The notes: generated by a model not told the origin, from the letters alone. A stretch of DNA of 64,000 nt from Pseudothioglobus sp905182815 (GCF_048087625.1 NZ_CP159805.1:186001-250000), one strand, 5' to 3'. Positions 51,501 to 59,359 are shown, numbered from the stretch's first letter. A program made the numbers and translations.

Positions 51501-52907
51501 CTATTTTTTCTTTCTTGGTGGCATCAAATCTGTAATTGTCCCTTCAGCCATTTCAGCTGCAAATGCAGTCGTTTCTGAAAGAGTAGGGTGTGCATGAATC
51601 GTTAAAGCAATATCGCTCATATCACAACCCATTTCAATGGCTAAAGTAGCCTCAGAAATTAAATCACCAGCATGATTTCCACAAATACCCATGCCAAGAA
51701 TCTTACCTGACTCAGCATCAAATAAAGCCTTTGATACACCTTCACTTCTTCCAATACTCAAGCTTCTTCCAGATGCAGCCCATGGAAACACACCTTTATC
51801 AAACTTAACTCCAGCTTCTATGAGTTCTTTTTCAGTTTTACCAGTCCATGCTACCTCTGGATCTGTATAAGCGACTGAGGGAATTGTAAGAGCATTAAAT
51901 CCAGTTTTTTTGCCACTAATTACTTCTGCTGCAACTTTAGCTTCATGAGTGGCTTTATGAGCAAGCATTGGTTGTCCAACAATATCTCCTATAGCAAATA
52001 TGTTATCAACATTAGTTTTCATTTGATTATTTGTAGCAATAAATCCACTTTTATCAATATTAACACCAGCTTTTTCAGCATCAATTAATAGGCCATTAGG
52101 GGTTCGCCCAACAGCAACTAAAACCTTGTCAAATGTGTCTGACTCTGGAACATCTTTACCTTCAAACTCAACTTTTATTCCTTTTTTTGCTGCAGTCATT
52201 TTGGTAACTTTAGTGTTTAAAAAGACATTAGCATAAGTCTTTTTTATTTTTTTAAATAATGGAGTAACAATATCTTTGTCTGCCACAGGAATAATTTGAT
52301 TGCCAAGCTCAACCATAGTAATCTCACTTCCAAGGGCATCATAAATTGTAGCCATTTCGAGGCCAATAATGCCACCACCAACAACCAGCATTCTTTTAGG
52401 TATGTCATCCAACATCAGGGCATCTGTGGAGTCCATTACTCGCTTGTCCTCGAATGGAAACATTGGAAATTTTGTTACTCTTGAGCCTGTTGCAATAATA
52501 CATTGCTCAAATTCAATGACTTCATCAGTCCCATCAAGTGCCACTTGATTCTTTGAAAGAAATTTTGCATAGCCCGTAATTACTTTGACTTTTCTTGCTT
52601 TAGCGAGGGCTTGAATGCCACCAGTAAGCTTACTTACTATAGCTTCTTTATTTTTTCTAACACCATCAATATCTATTTTAGGGCTTTTAAAAGTAACACC
52701 AAGTTCATTTGCATGCTTGGCTTCGTTGATTACTTCAGCAGTATGAAGAAGTGTTTTAGAAGGAATACAGCCCACATTTAAACAAACCCCACCAAGAGTT
52801 TTATGACTTTCAATTAAGGTAACTTCATTACCTAAGTCAGCCGCACGAAAAGCAGCTGTGTACCCGCCTGGACCAGATCCAATAACTAAAACTTTAGTTT
52901 TAATCAT
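51501..52907 (-). CDS. lpd: dihydrolipoamide dehydrogenase (E3)
   Basis: E3 reoxidises the lipoyl groups of the 2-oxo-acid dehydrogenase complexes with NAD. The 468-residue flavoprotein has VIGSGPGGYTAAFRAADLG, the redox-active pair in GGVCLNVGCIPSKTLL near 40-50, the second nucleotide site VGGGIIGLEMATIYDALG near 180 and the base His in HAHPTLSETT near 445. It overlaps the E2 gene by four bases. Confidence 0.96.
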   Translation of the reverse strand: MIKTKVLVIGSGPGGYTAAFRAADLGNEVTLIESHKTLGGVCLNVGCIPSKTLLHTAEVINEAKHANELGVTFKSPKIDIDGVRKNKEAIVSKLTGGIQALAKARKVKVITGYAKFLSKNQVALDGTDEVIEFEQCIIATGSRVTKFPMFPFEDKRVMDSTDALMLDDIPKRMLVVGGGIIGLEMATIYDALGSEITMVELGNQIIPVADKDIVTPLFKKIKKTYANVFLNTKVTKMTAAKKGIKVEFEGKDVPESDTFDKVLVAVGRTPNGLLIDAEKAGVNIDKSGFIATNNQMKTNVDNIFAIGDIVGQPMLAHKATHEAKVAAEVISGKKTGFNALTIPSVAYTDPEVAWTGKTEKELIEAGVKFDKGVFPWAASGRSLSIGRSEGVSKALFDAESGKILGMGICGNHAGDLISEATLAIEMGCDMSDIALTIHAHPTLSETTAFAAEMAEGTITDLMPPRKKK

Positions 52908-54445
52908 AATAACATCTCCATAATATTGCTAAGAACTTGATTTAGTTCAGCCATAAACTTCGCTCCCTCTGCACCATCTATAACTCTGTGATCATATGAA
53001 AGTGCGAGTGGAATCATTGCCGTAGGCTCAAAAGAAGTCCCATTCCAAACTGGCTTTATTTGTGTTCTAGAGACTCCTAAAATTGCAACTTCAGGTGAAT
53101 TAATAATTGGCGTAAATTGGGTCCCACCAATTCCACCTAAGCTTGAAATCGTAAAGCCCGCACCTTTCATTTCGCTTGCCTGTAATTGACCCTCTCTAGC
53201 TCGTGAAGAAATATCAGCAAGTTCTTCAGCGAGTTCAACTAATGATTTTTTACCCACATCTTTTACAACTGGAACCAGCAAGCCATTTGGCGTATCAACT
53301 GCAATACCAAGATTAAAGTATTTTTTTACTATTAAATTTTCACCACTCTCATCTAAAGAAGCATTAAAGTTTGGATGACGTTTTAAAACTTGAACGACAG
53401 CCTTCATAATGAAAATTAGGGGACTTAATTTAATATTTCTTTCTTTTTGATGTTTGCGAAATTTCTCTAATTGCTCAATATTGACTTCATCAAATTGAGT
53501 GACATGAGGTATTGAGCTCCAACTACTTGAGAGGTGTTTTCCGGATATTTTCTTAATTCTAGATAATGGAACTACCTCTACTTCATTATCAGTATCTCCA
53601 TTAATAACTATTTGTTTTACAAAAGACTTTAAATCTTCCTCTAAGATCCTACCTTTTTTACCTGTACCTTTAATCTTTGATAAGCTAACTCCAAGTTCTC
53701 TTGCTAATTTTCGTATAGAAGGAGAGGCGTGAGAATTTGAATCAGTATTTAAAGAAATTTCTTCTTTAGGGTCTTCAGTTATTGAGCTTGAAACACTTGG
53801 TTCTTCAATCTCAATATGTGAACTACCTGTTACTTCTGAATTGCTAGGAGCAGCTGTTTTATTTGAAGCTTCTTCTTCAGGTTCAGAATCACTCTCAATG
53901 GTGAGAATGAGCTCGCCTTTAGCTATTTTATCTCCAACTTTTACTTTAAGACTGGCTACCTTTCCTGGAAAGGGCGCAGGGATTTCCATTGTAGCTTTGT
54001 CAGTTTCTAATGTAATAAGACTGTCATTTTCATTGACAGTATCTCCAACTTTCACTAAAACTTCAATAACATCAACAGAGTCAAAATCACCTATATCTGG
54101 TAACTCGACATTTTTTTGTGAAGTATTAGATTGATTACTTGAACCCGTTACTTCTGAATTGCTAGGAGCAGCTGTTTTATTTGAAGCTTCTTCTTCAGGT
54201 TCAGAATCACTCTCAATGGTGAGAATGAGCTCGCCTTTAGCTATTTTATCTCCAACTTTTACTTTAAGACTGGCTACCTTTCCTGGAAAGGGCGCAGGGA
54301 TTTCCATTGTAGCTTTGTCAGTTTCTAATGTAATAAGACTGTCATTTTCATTGACAGTATCTCCAACTTTCACTAAAACTTCAATAACATCAACAGAGTC
54401 AAAATCACCTATATCTGGTAACTCGACATTTTTTTGGGTTGGCAT
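52904..54445 (-). CDS. aceF: pyruvate dehydrogenase complex dihydrolipoyl acetyltransferase (E2), two identical lipoyl domains
   Basis: The protein has 513 residues from the ATG at 54445, which gives MPTQKNVELPDIGDFDSVDV as in family members; an upstream ATG at 54478 would add 11 unlikely residues. It has two lipoyl domains (ETDKATMEIP, K44 and K150) 106 residues apart, an E3/E1-binding domain (PSIRKLARELGVSLSKIKGT, about 243) and a catalytic domain ending with DHRVIDGAEGA. The two lipoyl segments are identical in DNA over about 290 bp. E1 (aceE), normally upstream, is absent. It belongs with lpd. Confidence 0.94.
   Translation of the reverse strand: MPTQKNVELPDIGDFDSVDVIEVLVKVGDTVNENDSLITLETDKATMEIPAPFPGKVASLKVKVGDKIAKGELILTIESDSEPEEEASNKTAAPSNSEVTGSSNQSNTSQKNVELPDIGDFDSVDVIEVLVKVGDTVNENDSLITLETDKATMEIPAPFPGKVASLKVKVGDKIAKGELILTIESDSEPEEEASNKTAAPSNSEVTGSSHIEIEEPSVSSSITEDPKEEISLNTDSNSHASPSIRKLARELGVSLSKIKGTGKKGRILEEDLKSFVKQIVINGDTDNEVEVVPLSRIKKISGKHLSSSWSSIPHVTQFDEVNIEQLEKFRKHQKERNIKLSPLIFIMKAVVQVLKRHPNFNASLDESGENLIVKKYFNLGIAVDTPNGLLVPVVKDVGKKSLVELAEELADISSRAREGQLQASEMKGAGFTISSLGGIGGTQFTPIINSPEVAILGVSRTQIKPVWNGTSFEPTAMIPLALSYDHRVIDGAEGAKFMAELNQVLSNIMEMLL
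53829..54118 (-). repeat. direct repeat in aceF, lipoyl domain copy 2
   Basis: This stretch is repeated, without differences I can see, at 54147-54436, exactly 318 bp (106 codons) away. It covers the second lipoyl domain and the following Glu/Ser-rich linker. Confidence 0.92.
54147..54436 (-). repeat. direct repeat in aceF, lipoyl domain copy 1
   Basis: Partner of the copy at 53829-54118. Identity also holds at synonymous positions, so the duplication is recent or maintained by gene conversion. Confidence 0.92.
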
Positions 54446-54482
54446 ATAGACTATTAAATAGCTTTGTATTTTAAGCATGTAA

Positions 54483-54514
54483 TTATCCCAAATTTAGCTT
54501 GTGAAGTGGGATAA
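54483..54514. promoter_or_regulatory. inverted repeat between aceF and the ABC exporter operon
   Basis: TTATCCCA at 54483-54490 and TGGGATAA at 54507-54514 form an 8-bp inverted repeat with 16 bp between. It lies just upstream of aceF and 86 bp upstream of the ABC ATPase gene, in an otherwise AT-rich divergent promoter gap. This placement would suit a dimeric regulator. Confidence 0.45.
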
Positions 54515-54600
54515 ATATGAAAATAAATTTACATGTCAAAACTAATTTATTTTTATATAATAAGTTAATTATTTTTTTATAATCTAAGTAAGATAATTTT

Positions 54601-55509
54601 ATGACATTAGCACTTTCCACAGATAATCTAACCAAAATATATTCTAATAATCTTGAGGCACTGAAGGGTGTAAATCTAAGGGTAGAAAAGGGTGATTTTT
54701 TTGCACTTTTAGGCTCTAATGGCGCTGGAAAAACTACGGCAATTGGAATTATTTCAGGCTTGCTAAAGAGCACCTCTGGTGAGGTAAAGATAAATGGTCT
54801 AGATCAAAATAAACATGCAAATGAAGTAAAACAAATGATTGGCTTAATGCCTCAGGAGTTTAACTTTAATCCCCATGAGCCTAATATGGAAATTCTTATG
54901 AACCAAGCTGGTTACTTTGGAATTTCTCGCGCAGAAGCTAAAATTCAAGCTGAAGTTCTTTTGAAAAAGATGGAGTTATGGGATAGACGATTTGATGTTG
55001 CTCAATCCCTATCTGGTGGTATGAAAAGGCGACTGATGCTGGCTCGAGCATTGATGCATAAACCAAGCATATTAATTCTAGACGAGCCAACTGCAGGAGT
55101 TGACGTTGAAATTCGTAAATCAATGTGGGATTACTTAACTCAGCTTAATAAAGAGGGTATGACAATTATATTAACTACTCATTATTTGGAAGAGGCAGAA
55201 TCTTTATGCAGGAATATTGCAATTCTTAATGATGGCGATCTTGTTGAGCAGACTAATATGAAGAAGCTTCTTTTAAAAGCGAAGAGGCAAGTACTAATTC
55301 TAGACACTATCGAAAAATTGACAAACAATGTTTCTATCACTAATTGTGATTGTCTAGTAATAGATGACACTACTTTACAGGTTGCACAAGGAGAAAATAC
55401 TTCAATCTCAGATGTAATTTTAAGTTTGTCAGCTCAAAATATTAATGTGTCCCACCTTCGTAGTTCACAAAACCGCTTAGAAGCTTTATTTTTATCAATT
55501 ACTAGTTAA
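54601..55509 (+). CDS. ABC-2 type exporter ATP-binding protein (YadG-like)
   Basis: The 302-residue ATPase has Walker A GSNGAGKTT near 40, the ABC signature LSGGMKRRLMLARAL near 140 and Walker B ILILDEPTAGVDVEIRK near 160. It is about 60 residues longer than a minimal ATPase, as in YadG. The downstream permease gene begins nine bases after its stop. Function of YadGH is unknown. The pair is divergent from aceF. Confidence 0.9.
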   Translation: MTLALSTDNLTKIYSNNLEALKGVNLRVEKGDFFALLGSNGAGKTTAIGIISGLLKSTSGEVKINGLDQNKHANEVKQMIGLMPQEFNFNPHEPNMEILMNQAGYFGISRAEAKIQAEVLLKKMELWDRRFDVAQSLSGGMKRRLMLARALMHKPSILILDEPTAGVDVEIRKSMWDYLTQLNKEGMTIILTTHYLEEAESLCRNIAILNDGDLVEQTNMKKLLLKAKRQVLILDTIEKLTNNVSITNCDCLVIDDTTLQVAQGENTSISDVILSLSAQNINVSHLRSSQNRLEALFLSITS

Positions 55510-55517
55510 ATATTATT

Positions 55518-56279
55518 ATGTGGATTGCTTATAAAACCATTGTTACAAAAGAGATACTAAGATTTGTAAGAATTTGGATTCAAACGATAATTCCTCCAGT
55601 TATTACAACCTCACTCTATTTACTAATATTTGGTGGTTTAATGGGTGGGAGAATTGGTCAAATGCAGGGCGTTGATTATCTGAATTTTATAGTTCCTGGA
55701 ATTATTCTTATGACAGTAATTATGCAATCTTATGCGAATACAGTTTCCTCATTCTTTATGACTAAATACAATAATAGCTTTGAAGAGTTATTAGTTTCTA
55801 CAACTCCTAATTGGGTTATTTTATTAGGCTTTGTGAGTGGTGGTGTTTGTAGGGGGCTAACTATTGGTCTTGCAGTAACCTTTACAATATCATTTTTTGT
55901 TGAAATTCAAATTCATAGTTTTATAGTTATAGGTACAACCTTTCTTATAACGTCAGTTATGTTCGCTTTAGCTGGCTTTATAAATGCAGTTTTTGCCAAG
56001 ACTTTTGATGATATTTCAATCGTTCCAAATTTCGTTTTGCTTCCATTAACGTATCTTGGCGGTATGTTTTATAGTATTGATATATTGCCTAGCTTCTGGA
56101 GGAGCGTATCAATTTTTAATCCAATTTATTATATGATGGATGCTTTTAGAATGGGATTTTTAGGTATTGGCTCTGTTGAATTATGGAAGGCTTTTTTAGT
56201 GCCTTGTATTATGATTATTATTTTGGCATTAATCGCTAATAGGCTTTTAAGTCGAGGTGTTAGTATAAAGACAGAATAG
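55518..56279 (+). CDS. ABC-2 type exporter permease (YadH-like)
   Basis: The 253-residue protein has six membrane helices and the ABC2 membrane pattern (WIQTIIPPVITTSLYLLIFG, then NPIYYMMDAFRMGFLG near 215). It pairs with the ATPase upstream. The last codons (VSIKTE) and the following 100 or so bases are repeated at 57.79-57.92 kb, a sign that the next block was inserted by duplication of its end. Confidence 0.9.
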   Translation: MWIAYKTIVTKEILRFVRIWIQTIIPPVITTSLYLLIFGGLMGGRIGQMQGVDYLNFIVPGIILMTVIMQSYANTVSSFFMTKYNNSFEELLVSTTPNWVILLGFVSGGVCRGLTIGLAVTFTISFFVEIQIHSFIVIGTTFLITSVMFALAGFINAVFAKTFDDISIVPNFVLLPLTYLGGMFYSIDILPSFWRSVSIFNPIYYMMDAFRMGFLGIGSVELWKAFLVPCIMIIILALIANRLLSRGVSIKTE

Positions 56280-56384
56280 GCAGAATGCTCTACAGACCCT
56301 ATTGCGAAAAGGTTTTAAAGTATTTGTATATTAAATGTATATTAAAAGTATTAATATAACCCCTCACACACATCTAACGAAATT
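56262..56384 (+). repeat. direct repeat, left copy (end of the ABC permease and downstream DNA)
   Basis: The first 36 bases (56262-56297, the last codons of the permease and beyond) are identical to 57791-57826. Similarity continues, with small changes, through the paired TGTATATTAAA motif and the CATCTAACGAAATTT block. It marks the left edge of a block holding the DUF1772-like and cytochrome b561 genes. Confidence 0.85.
56325..56346 (+). repeat. paired 11-bp direct repeat TGTATATTAAA (site 1)
   Basis: Two exact head-to-tail copies, one DNA helical turn apart. Three similar pairs follow at 57671, 57734 and 57854. Confidence 0.75.
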
Positions 56385-56412
56385 TGGACTTTAATTTAAG
56401 TTAACATATAAC
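56360..56412 (+). promoter_or_regulatory. repeat-borne promoter D for the DUF1772-like gene
   Basis: A conserved block ACATCTAACGAAATTT leads to -35 TTGGAC (56384-56389), a 17-bp spacer and -10 TATAAC (56407-56412). Unlike copies A and B it is followed by a leader with an AGGAGAG ribosome site before the ATG at 56437. Confidence 0.68.
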
Positions 56413-56436
56413 CATATTTTTTTAGGAGAGACTAAT

Positions 56437-56949
56437 ATGGCTCGATCAAAACATGTGGATTTAAATGTTTTAAGCTTCTCAATCTATGCGATTGCCATTA
56501 TTACATCAGGTGCTTACCTGGGTAACTTAATCAATATGGGGGTGGTACATGCGGCTTTCTGGTTAACCTTAGAGCCAGTTGCATTCATGAATGACTTCGC
56601 AGGTAAATTTGATTTGCTTTTGATGACTCTGCCATTAACGTTTTTACCTAGCTTACTTGCAATAATTTTTGCTATCTGGAGCACATGGAAAACTATACTC
56701 GCTCGAAATTATTGGCTTTGTGCGCTTGTTCTATCTTTGATCGGGCTTGGCCTATCTGCTGTCTACTTTATACCAATGAATAATGGGTTTGTTGCGCAAT
56801 CATTTACACCAGAAGAGGCTCGTGTAAATCTTGAATTCTGGTACAACTTACATTGGGTCCGAGTTGCACTATCTGCTGTGTCTTGCCTGTTTACGCTCTT
56901 GGCATTCAAAGCTACGGTAAATGCTCACCACCAAATAATCCAAAGTTAG
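56437..56949 (+). CDS. DUF1772-like integral-membrane protein
   Basis: The 170-residue protein has four hydrophobic segments with short loops. The pattern ITSGAYLGNLIN near the start and NLHWVRVALSAVSC near the end resembles DUF1772 (anthrone oxygenase-like) membrane proteins. No catalytic residues can be named. It is the first gene of an inserted block with its own promoter D. Confidence 0.6.
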   Translation: MARSKHVDLNVLSFSIYAIAIITSGAYLGNLINMGVVHAAFWLTLEPVAFMNDFAGKFDLLLMTLPLTFLPSLLAIIFAIWSTWKTILARNYWLCALVLSLIGLGLSAVYFIPMNNGFVAQSFTPEEARVNLEFWYNLHWVRVALSAVSCLFTLLAFKATVNAHHQIIQS

Positions 56950-57036
56950 AATTGGTAATGGCAATTCAAAACCTTATGTAAGGTTTGAGATGTAATGGTC
57001 GAATGAGGTCAATGAACTTAGTTACACATTAATTAA

Positions 57037-57073
57037 CCCTCCCTCGCACATCAAACGAAATTTTAAATATAAT
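57037..57073 (+). promoter_or_regulatory. repeat-borne promoter E for the cytochrome b561 gene
   Basis: The conserved block GCACATCAAACGAAATTT is followed directly by TAAATATAAT, so a TATAAT -10 (57068-57073) is built into the element. This differs from A, B and D, where the block ends in TTGGAC. The ATG lies 32 bases downstream. Confidence 0.6.
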
Positions 57074-57104
57074 ATCGAATTCATTTTTAAATACTTTTTA
57101 ACTA

Positions 57105-57611
57105 ATGAATCTAAAAACAGAGAGTATTAATAAAAATTTTAGTTCTTTTGCAAAACTACTGCATTGGGGTTTTGTATTATTATTTCTTTATGGTTTACTA
57201 AAGCAAATAGACAGTATTAATCAATTAGAAGATGAAAATCTATTAATGTTCGAAATAATATTTGCTTTAGCATTTTTATTATTACTCATTATTCGCTTTG
57301 TTTATATGAAAACCACCCAACAGTCATCAATACCAGAACACACATCTAAATCTCAAAAATTAGCAGCTAAAATTGTTCATTATGGAATGTATATATGCCT
57401 TGCATTAATTCCATTTACTGGATTAATAATTGGCTGGTTATTTTGGTTAGATTTAAAGGATGGGTTTTTAATTAATTCAGTAATTGCAACTCATGAATTT
57501 ACAGTATCAATTATCTATTGGCTTATTGGATTCCATATTGTCGCTGCAACTTATCATCGCTTAAAAAAAGACGGAGTTTGGTCCTCAATGGTGCCGTTTT
57601 GGAAGGAATAG
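57105..57611 (+). CDS. cytochrome b561 family protein
   Basis: The 168-residue protein has four membrane helices and histidines placed to bind two b-type hemes: AKLLHWGFVLL near the start, AAKIVHYGMYI mid-protein, and ATHEFTV with GFHIVAATYHRLKKDG near the end. Such proteins pass electrons from quinol to periplasmic partners. It stands in the inserted block. Confidence 0.82.
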   Translation: MNLKTESINKNFSSFAKLLHWGFVLLFLYGLLKQIDSINQLEDENLLMFEIIFALAFLLLLIIRFVYMKTTQQSSIPEHTSKSQKLAAKIVHYGMYICLALIPFTGLIIGWLFWLDLKDGFLINSVIATHEFTVSIIYWLIGFHIVAATYHRLKKDGVWSSMVPFWKE

Positions 57612-57790
57612 ACTGAGAAAAACTACTCAATTAAATGTGAGTCAGTTCTGACCTTCTTTTAAATAAAAAATGTATATTAAAGTGTATATTAACGAGAACT
57701 TTAGCCCACTACCTAAAAGGAAAAATAGTCATATGTATATTAAATGTATATTAAAGATATGTTGTACCTATGCGTTTTAGTAGGGAAGTG

Positions 57791-57912
57791 AGTATAAAGA
57801 CAGAATAGGCAGAATGCTCTACAGACATTATTGCGAAAGGTTTTTCAAGTATTTGTATGTTAAATGTATATTAAAAGTACTAATCTAACCCCTCCCACAT
57901 CAAACGAAATTT
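57791..57912 (+). repeat. direct repeat, right copy (relic of the ABC permease end)
   Basis: The first 36 bases repeat 56262-56297 exactly and include the permease codons for SIKTE plus the stop. The match weakens but extends at least from about 57768 to the promoter block. There is no permease gene in front of it, so it is a duplicated edge. Confidence 0.85.
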
Positions 57913-57922
57913 TAAATATAAT
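57889..57922 (+). promoter_or_regulatory. repeat-borne promoter F for the DUF2237 gene
   Basis: The sequence is nearly identical to promoter E, with the block CCACATCAAACGAAATTT and an internal TATAAT (57917-57922). The DUF2237 ATG is 29 bases downstream. Confidence 0.62.
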
Positions 57923-57950
57923 GCTGACTTTGTTTTAAATACTTTTAACA

Positions 57951-58319
57951 ATGGATGAATCAATTAACGTGTTTGGTGAAAAATTAGAAATCTGTGGCAT
58001 GGATCCAGTTACTGGATTCTACAGAGATGGTGAGTGTAATACCTGTAAAGATGACTCTGGCTCTCATACAGTTTGTATTGAAACTTCGCAGGAATTTTTA
58101 GACTACACAAAATCGCAAGGAAATGATTTATCTACTCCTATGCTGGATTATGGCTTTGAAGGCTTAGAACCAGGTGATAGTTGGTGTGTATGTGCTGGGC
58201 GTTGGTTAGAAGCAGAGAAAAGTGGCATGGCACCAAGACTGAATTTACAAAGTACGCATATAAGAGCATTGGAAATAATTCCAATGGAGCTTCTCAAAAA
58301 ATATGCAGTAGATGAGTAA
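57951..58319 (+). CDS. DUF2237 family protein
   Basis: The 122-residue protein shows the DUF2237 hallmark segments: MDPVTGFYRDGECNTC near residue 18, DDSGSHTVCIETSQEFLDYT, then GNDLSTPMLDYGFEGLEPGD and SWCVCAGRWLEA. Cysteines are conserved in pairs, so metal binding is possible. The biochemical role is unknown. It starts a row of small plus-strand genes. Confidence 0.88.
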   Translation: MDESINVFGEKLEICGMDPVTGFYRDGECNTCKDDSGSHTVCIETSQEFLDYTKSQGNDLSTPMLDYGFEGLEPGDSWCVCAGRWLEAEKSGMAPRLNLQSTHIRALEIIPMELLKKYAVDE

Positions 58320-58336
58320 AATGGAGAATTTAAAAA

Positions 58337-58528
58337 ATGACACATAAAGTGATTACCTGTTTTTTTTGTTTTGAGCAGTTTGAAGTTTCATTAGAAATTG
58401 GCCCATCTTTTATTGGTAATGACGTTGAGATTTATGACTGTGAGATATGTTGTAATCCAAATAAACTCGAATATGAAGTTTATGATGGTGAAATAATCAT
58501 AAATAATGTTGGTGATGGAAATGAATAA
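58337..58528 (+). CDS. CPXCG-type cysteine-rich small protein
   Basis: The 63-residue protein has two CxxC-like pairs, CFFC at residues 8-11 and CEICC near 36-40, with an ...NPNKLEYEV tail, matching the CPXCG family of zinc-ribbon proteins. The typical CPYCG has become CFFCFE, so the Gly is lost. The function is unknown. It overlaps the small DUF3565 reading frame downstream. Confidence 0.78.
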   Translation: MTHKVITCFFCFEQFEVSLEIGPSFIGNDVEIYDCEICCNPNKLEYEVYDGEIIINNVGDGNE

Positions 58529-58544
58529 ATTCATCTAATCTTTT

Positions 58545-58742
58545 ATTGAAAAAATAACTGGCTTTCATCTAGACGAAGATAATCACTGGGTAGCAGACTT
58601 ATCTTGTGGCCACACTCAGCATGTCAGGAATAATCCACCTTGGCAACAAAGAGAATGGGTTTTGTCAGATAACGGACGTAATGACTTTATAGGATTTGAA
58701 TTTGAATGTAAGTCTTGCAGGGATGAGTATGACTTTCAATAA
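58545..58742 (+). CDS. DUF3565 family protein with ATT start or upstream nonsense codon
   Basis: The frame reads IEKITGFHLDEDNHWVADLS, then CGHTQHVRNNPPWQQREWVL and FECKSC, clearly DUF3565. Homologues begin about where the ATT at 58545 lies, and 65 residues is the normal length. No ATG, GTG or TTG is available there. An ATG at 58521 is in the same frame but a TAA at 58536-58538 intervenes after five codons. Either ATT initiates or the 5' end is broken. The conserved Cys and His residues are intact. Confidence 0.65.
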   Translation: MEKITGFHLDEDNHWVADLSCGHTQHVRNNPPWQQREWVLSDNGRNDFIGFEFECKSCRDEYDFQ

Positions 58743-58759
58743 GACTGAAATTGCATAGA

Positions 58760-59059
58760 TTAATAATTAACCATACTCTTTTTCTTATCAGGTATCGCTT
58801 CTGGAATTAATGATGGATCAGGTGAAGGAAAGACAGTTCCATTTTCACCCTCAGAAGAATCAGATTCTGGCAAAGTTGAAACCTCAATGCCTCCGTAGCA
58901 TAATATTTCTCTCTTATCTACTTCATCTAGAATATTTTTTGGGGTTGAAGATGATTCCATCCATCCACAAAGATCATCATTAGACCAATCATCAAGATAA
59001 CCTGCATGTGAAACATTTAACAAGCTAGTAATAAATAAAATTGAAATGAGTTTTTGCAT
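58760..59059 (-). CDS. small exported hypothetical protein
   Basis: The 99-residue protein has a signal peptide (MQKLISILFITSLLNVSHAG). The mature part has a short motif WSNDDLCGWMESSSTPKNIL, then VDKREILCYGG, which recalls small Cys-pair domains repeated in other exported proteins. The last third is acidic and proline-rich. I do not recognise the family. A perfect hairpin precedes it at 59074-59101. Confidence 0.6.
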   Translation of the reverse strand: MQKLISILFITSLLNVSHAGYLDDWSNDDLCGWMESSSTPKNILDEVDKREILCYGGIEVSTLPESDSSEGENGTVFPSPDPSLIPEAIPDKKKSMVNY

Positions 59060-59073
59060 AAAAAATCTTTAGC

Positions 59074-59101
59074 AATGTGCCCAATTAAATTAGGGCACAT
59101 T
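59074..59101. terminator. perfect hairpin between two small exported-protein genes
   Basis: AATGTGCCC (59074-59082) pairs with GGGCACATT (59093-59101) around a 10-base loop. For minus-strand transcripts it lies after the 81-residue gene and before the 99-residue gene. A T run comes nine bases later, so it may act as a terminator or 5' leader structure. Confidence 0.5.
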
Positions 59102-59113
59102 TAAAATTATAGT

Positions 59114-59359
59114 TTAGACATCTAGCAGTCTTAGAGCGCCATTAAGATAAACTTCAGACATCCCATGATCTCCAGAGCCATGTGCTTTGACACCTTCTTC
59201 ATGAAGCATAAGTGCAGCAGTAATTAAAGTTGCATACTTTGCTTGATCTAATGTTGCAATTTTATCTTCAACTTGTGATGTTAGCATTGGGCATGCTCCA
59301 GCAAAAGCCATAGAAGGCAAAAGTAAAACTATAAAAGTAAGAGAGAGTATTTTTTTCAT
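59114..59359 (-). CDS. small exported hypothetical protein
   Basis: The 81-residue protein begins with a clear signal peptide (MKKILSLTFIVLLLPSMAFA, cut before GACPM). The mature 61 residues contain one Cys, several Leu/Ala helical stretches and the histidine-containing KAHGSGDHGMSEVY. I cannot assign a family. It heads the minus-strand pair of exported small proteins. Confidence 0.6.
   Translation of the reverse strand: MKKILSLTFIVLLLPSMAFAGACPMLTSQVEDKIATLDQAKYATLITAALMLHEEGVKAHGSGDHGMSEVYLNGALRLLDV

Larger units (their letters stand above)
57612..57950. repeat. gene-free repeat mosaic
   Basis: This 339-bp stretch has no gene that I can support. It contains paired TGTATATTAAA motifs at 57671-57693 and 57734-57755 (and 57854-57875 with one change), a repeat shared with 59472-59495 (57691-57714), the right copy of the ABC permease-end duplication (57791-57912) and promoter F. 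Confidence 0.75.

Noticed and set aside
53841..54449. Two identical plus-strand reading frames opposite aceF
   Set aside because: They are shadows of the duplicated lipoyl domains; the minus-strand protein has full E2 motifs.
56262..57922. Insertion sequence or integron explaining the accessory block
   Set aside because: No transposase or integrase gene is present, and the flanking repeats are direct copies of host gene ends rather than terminal inverted repeats.
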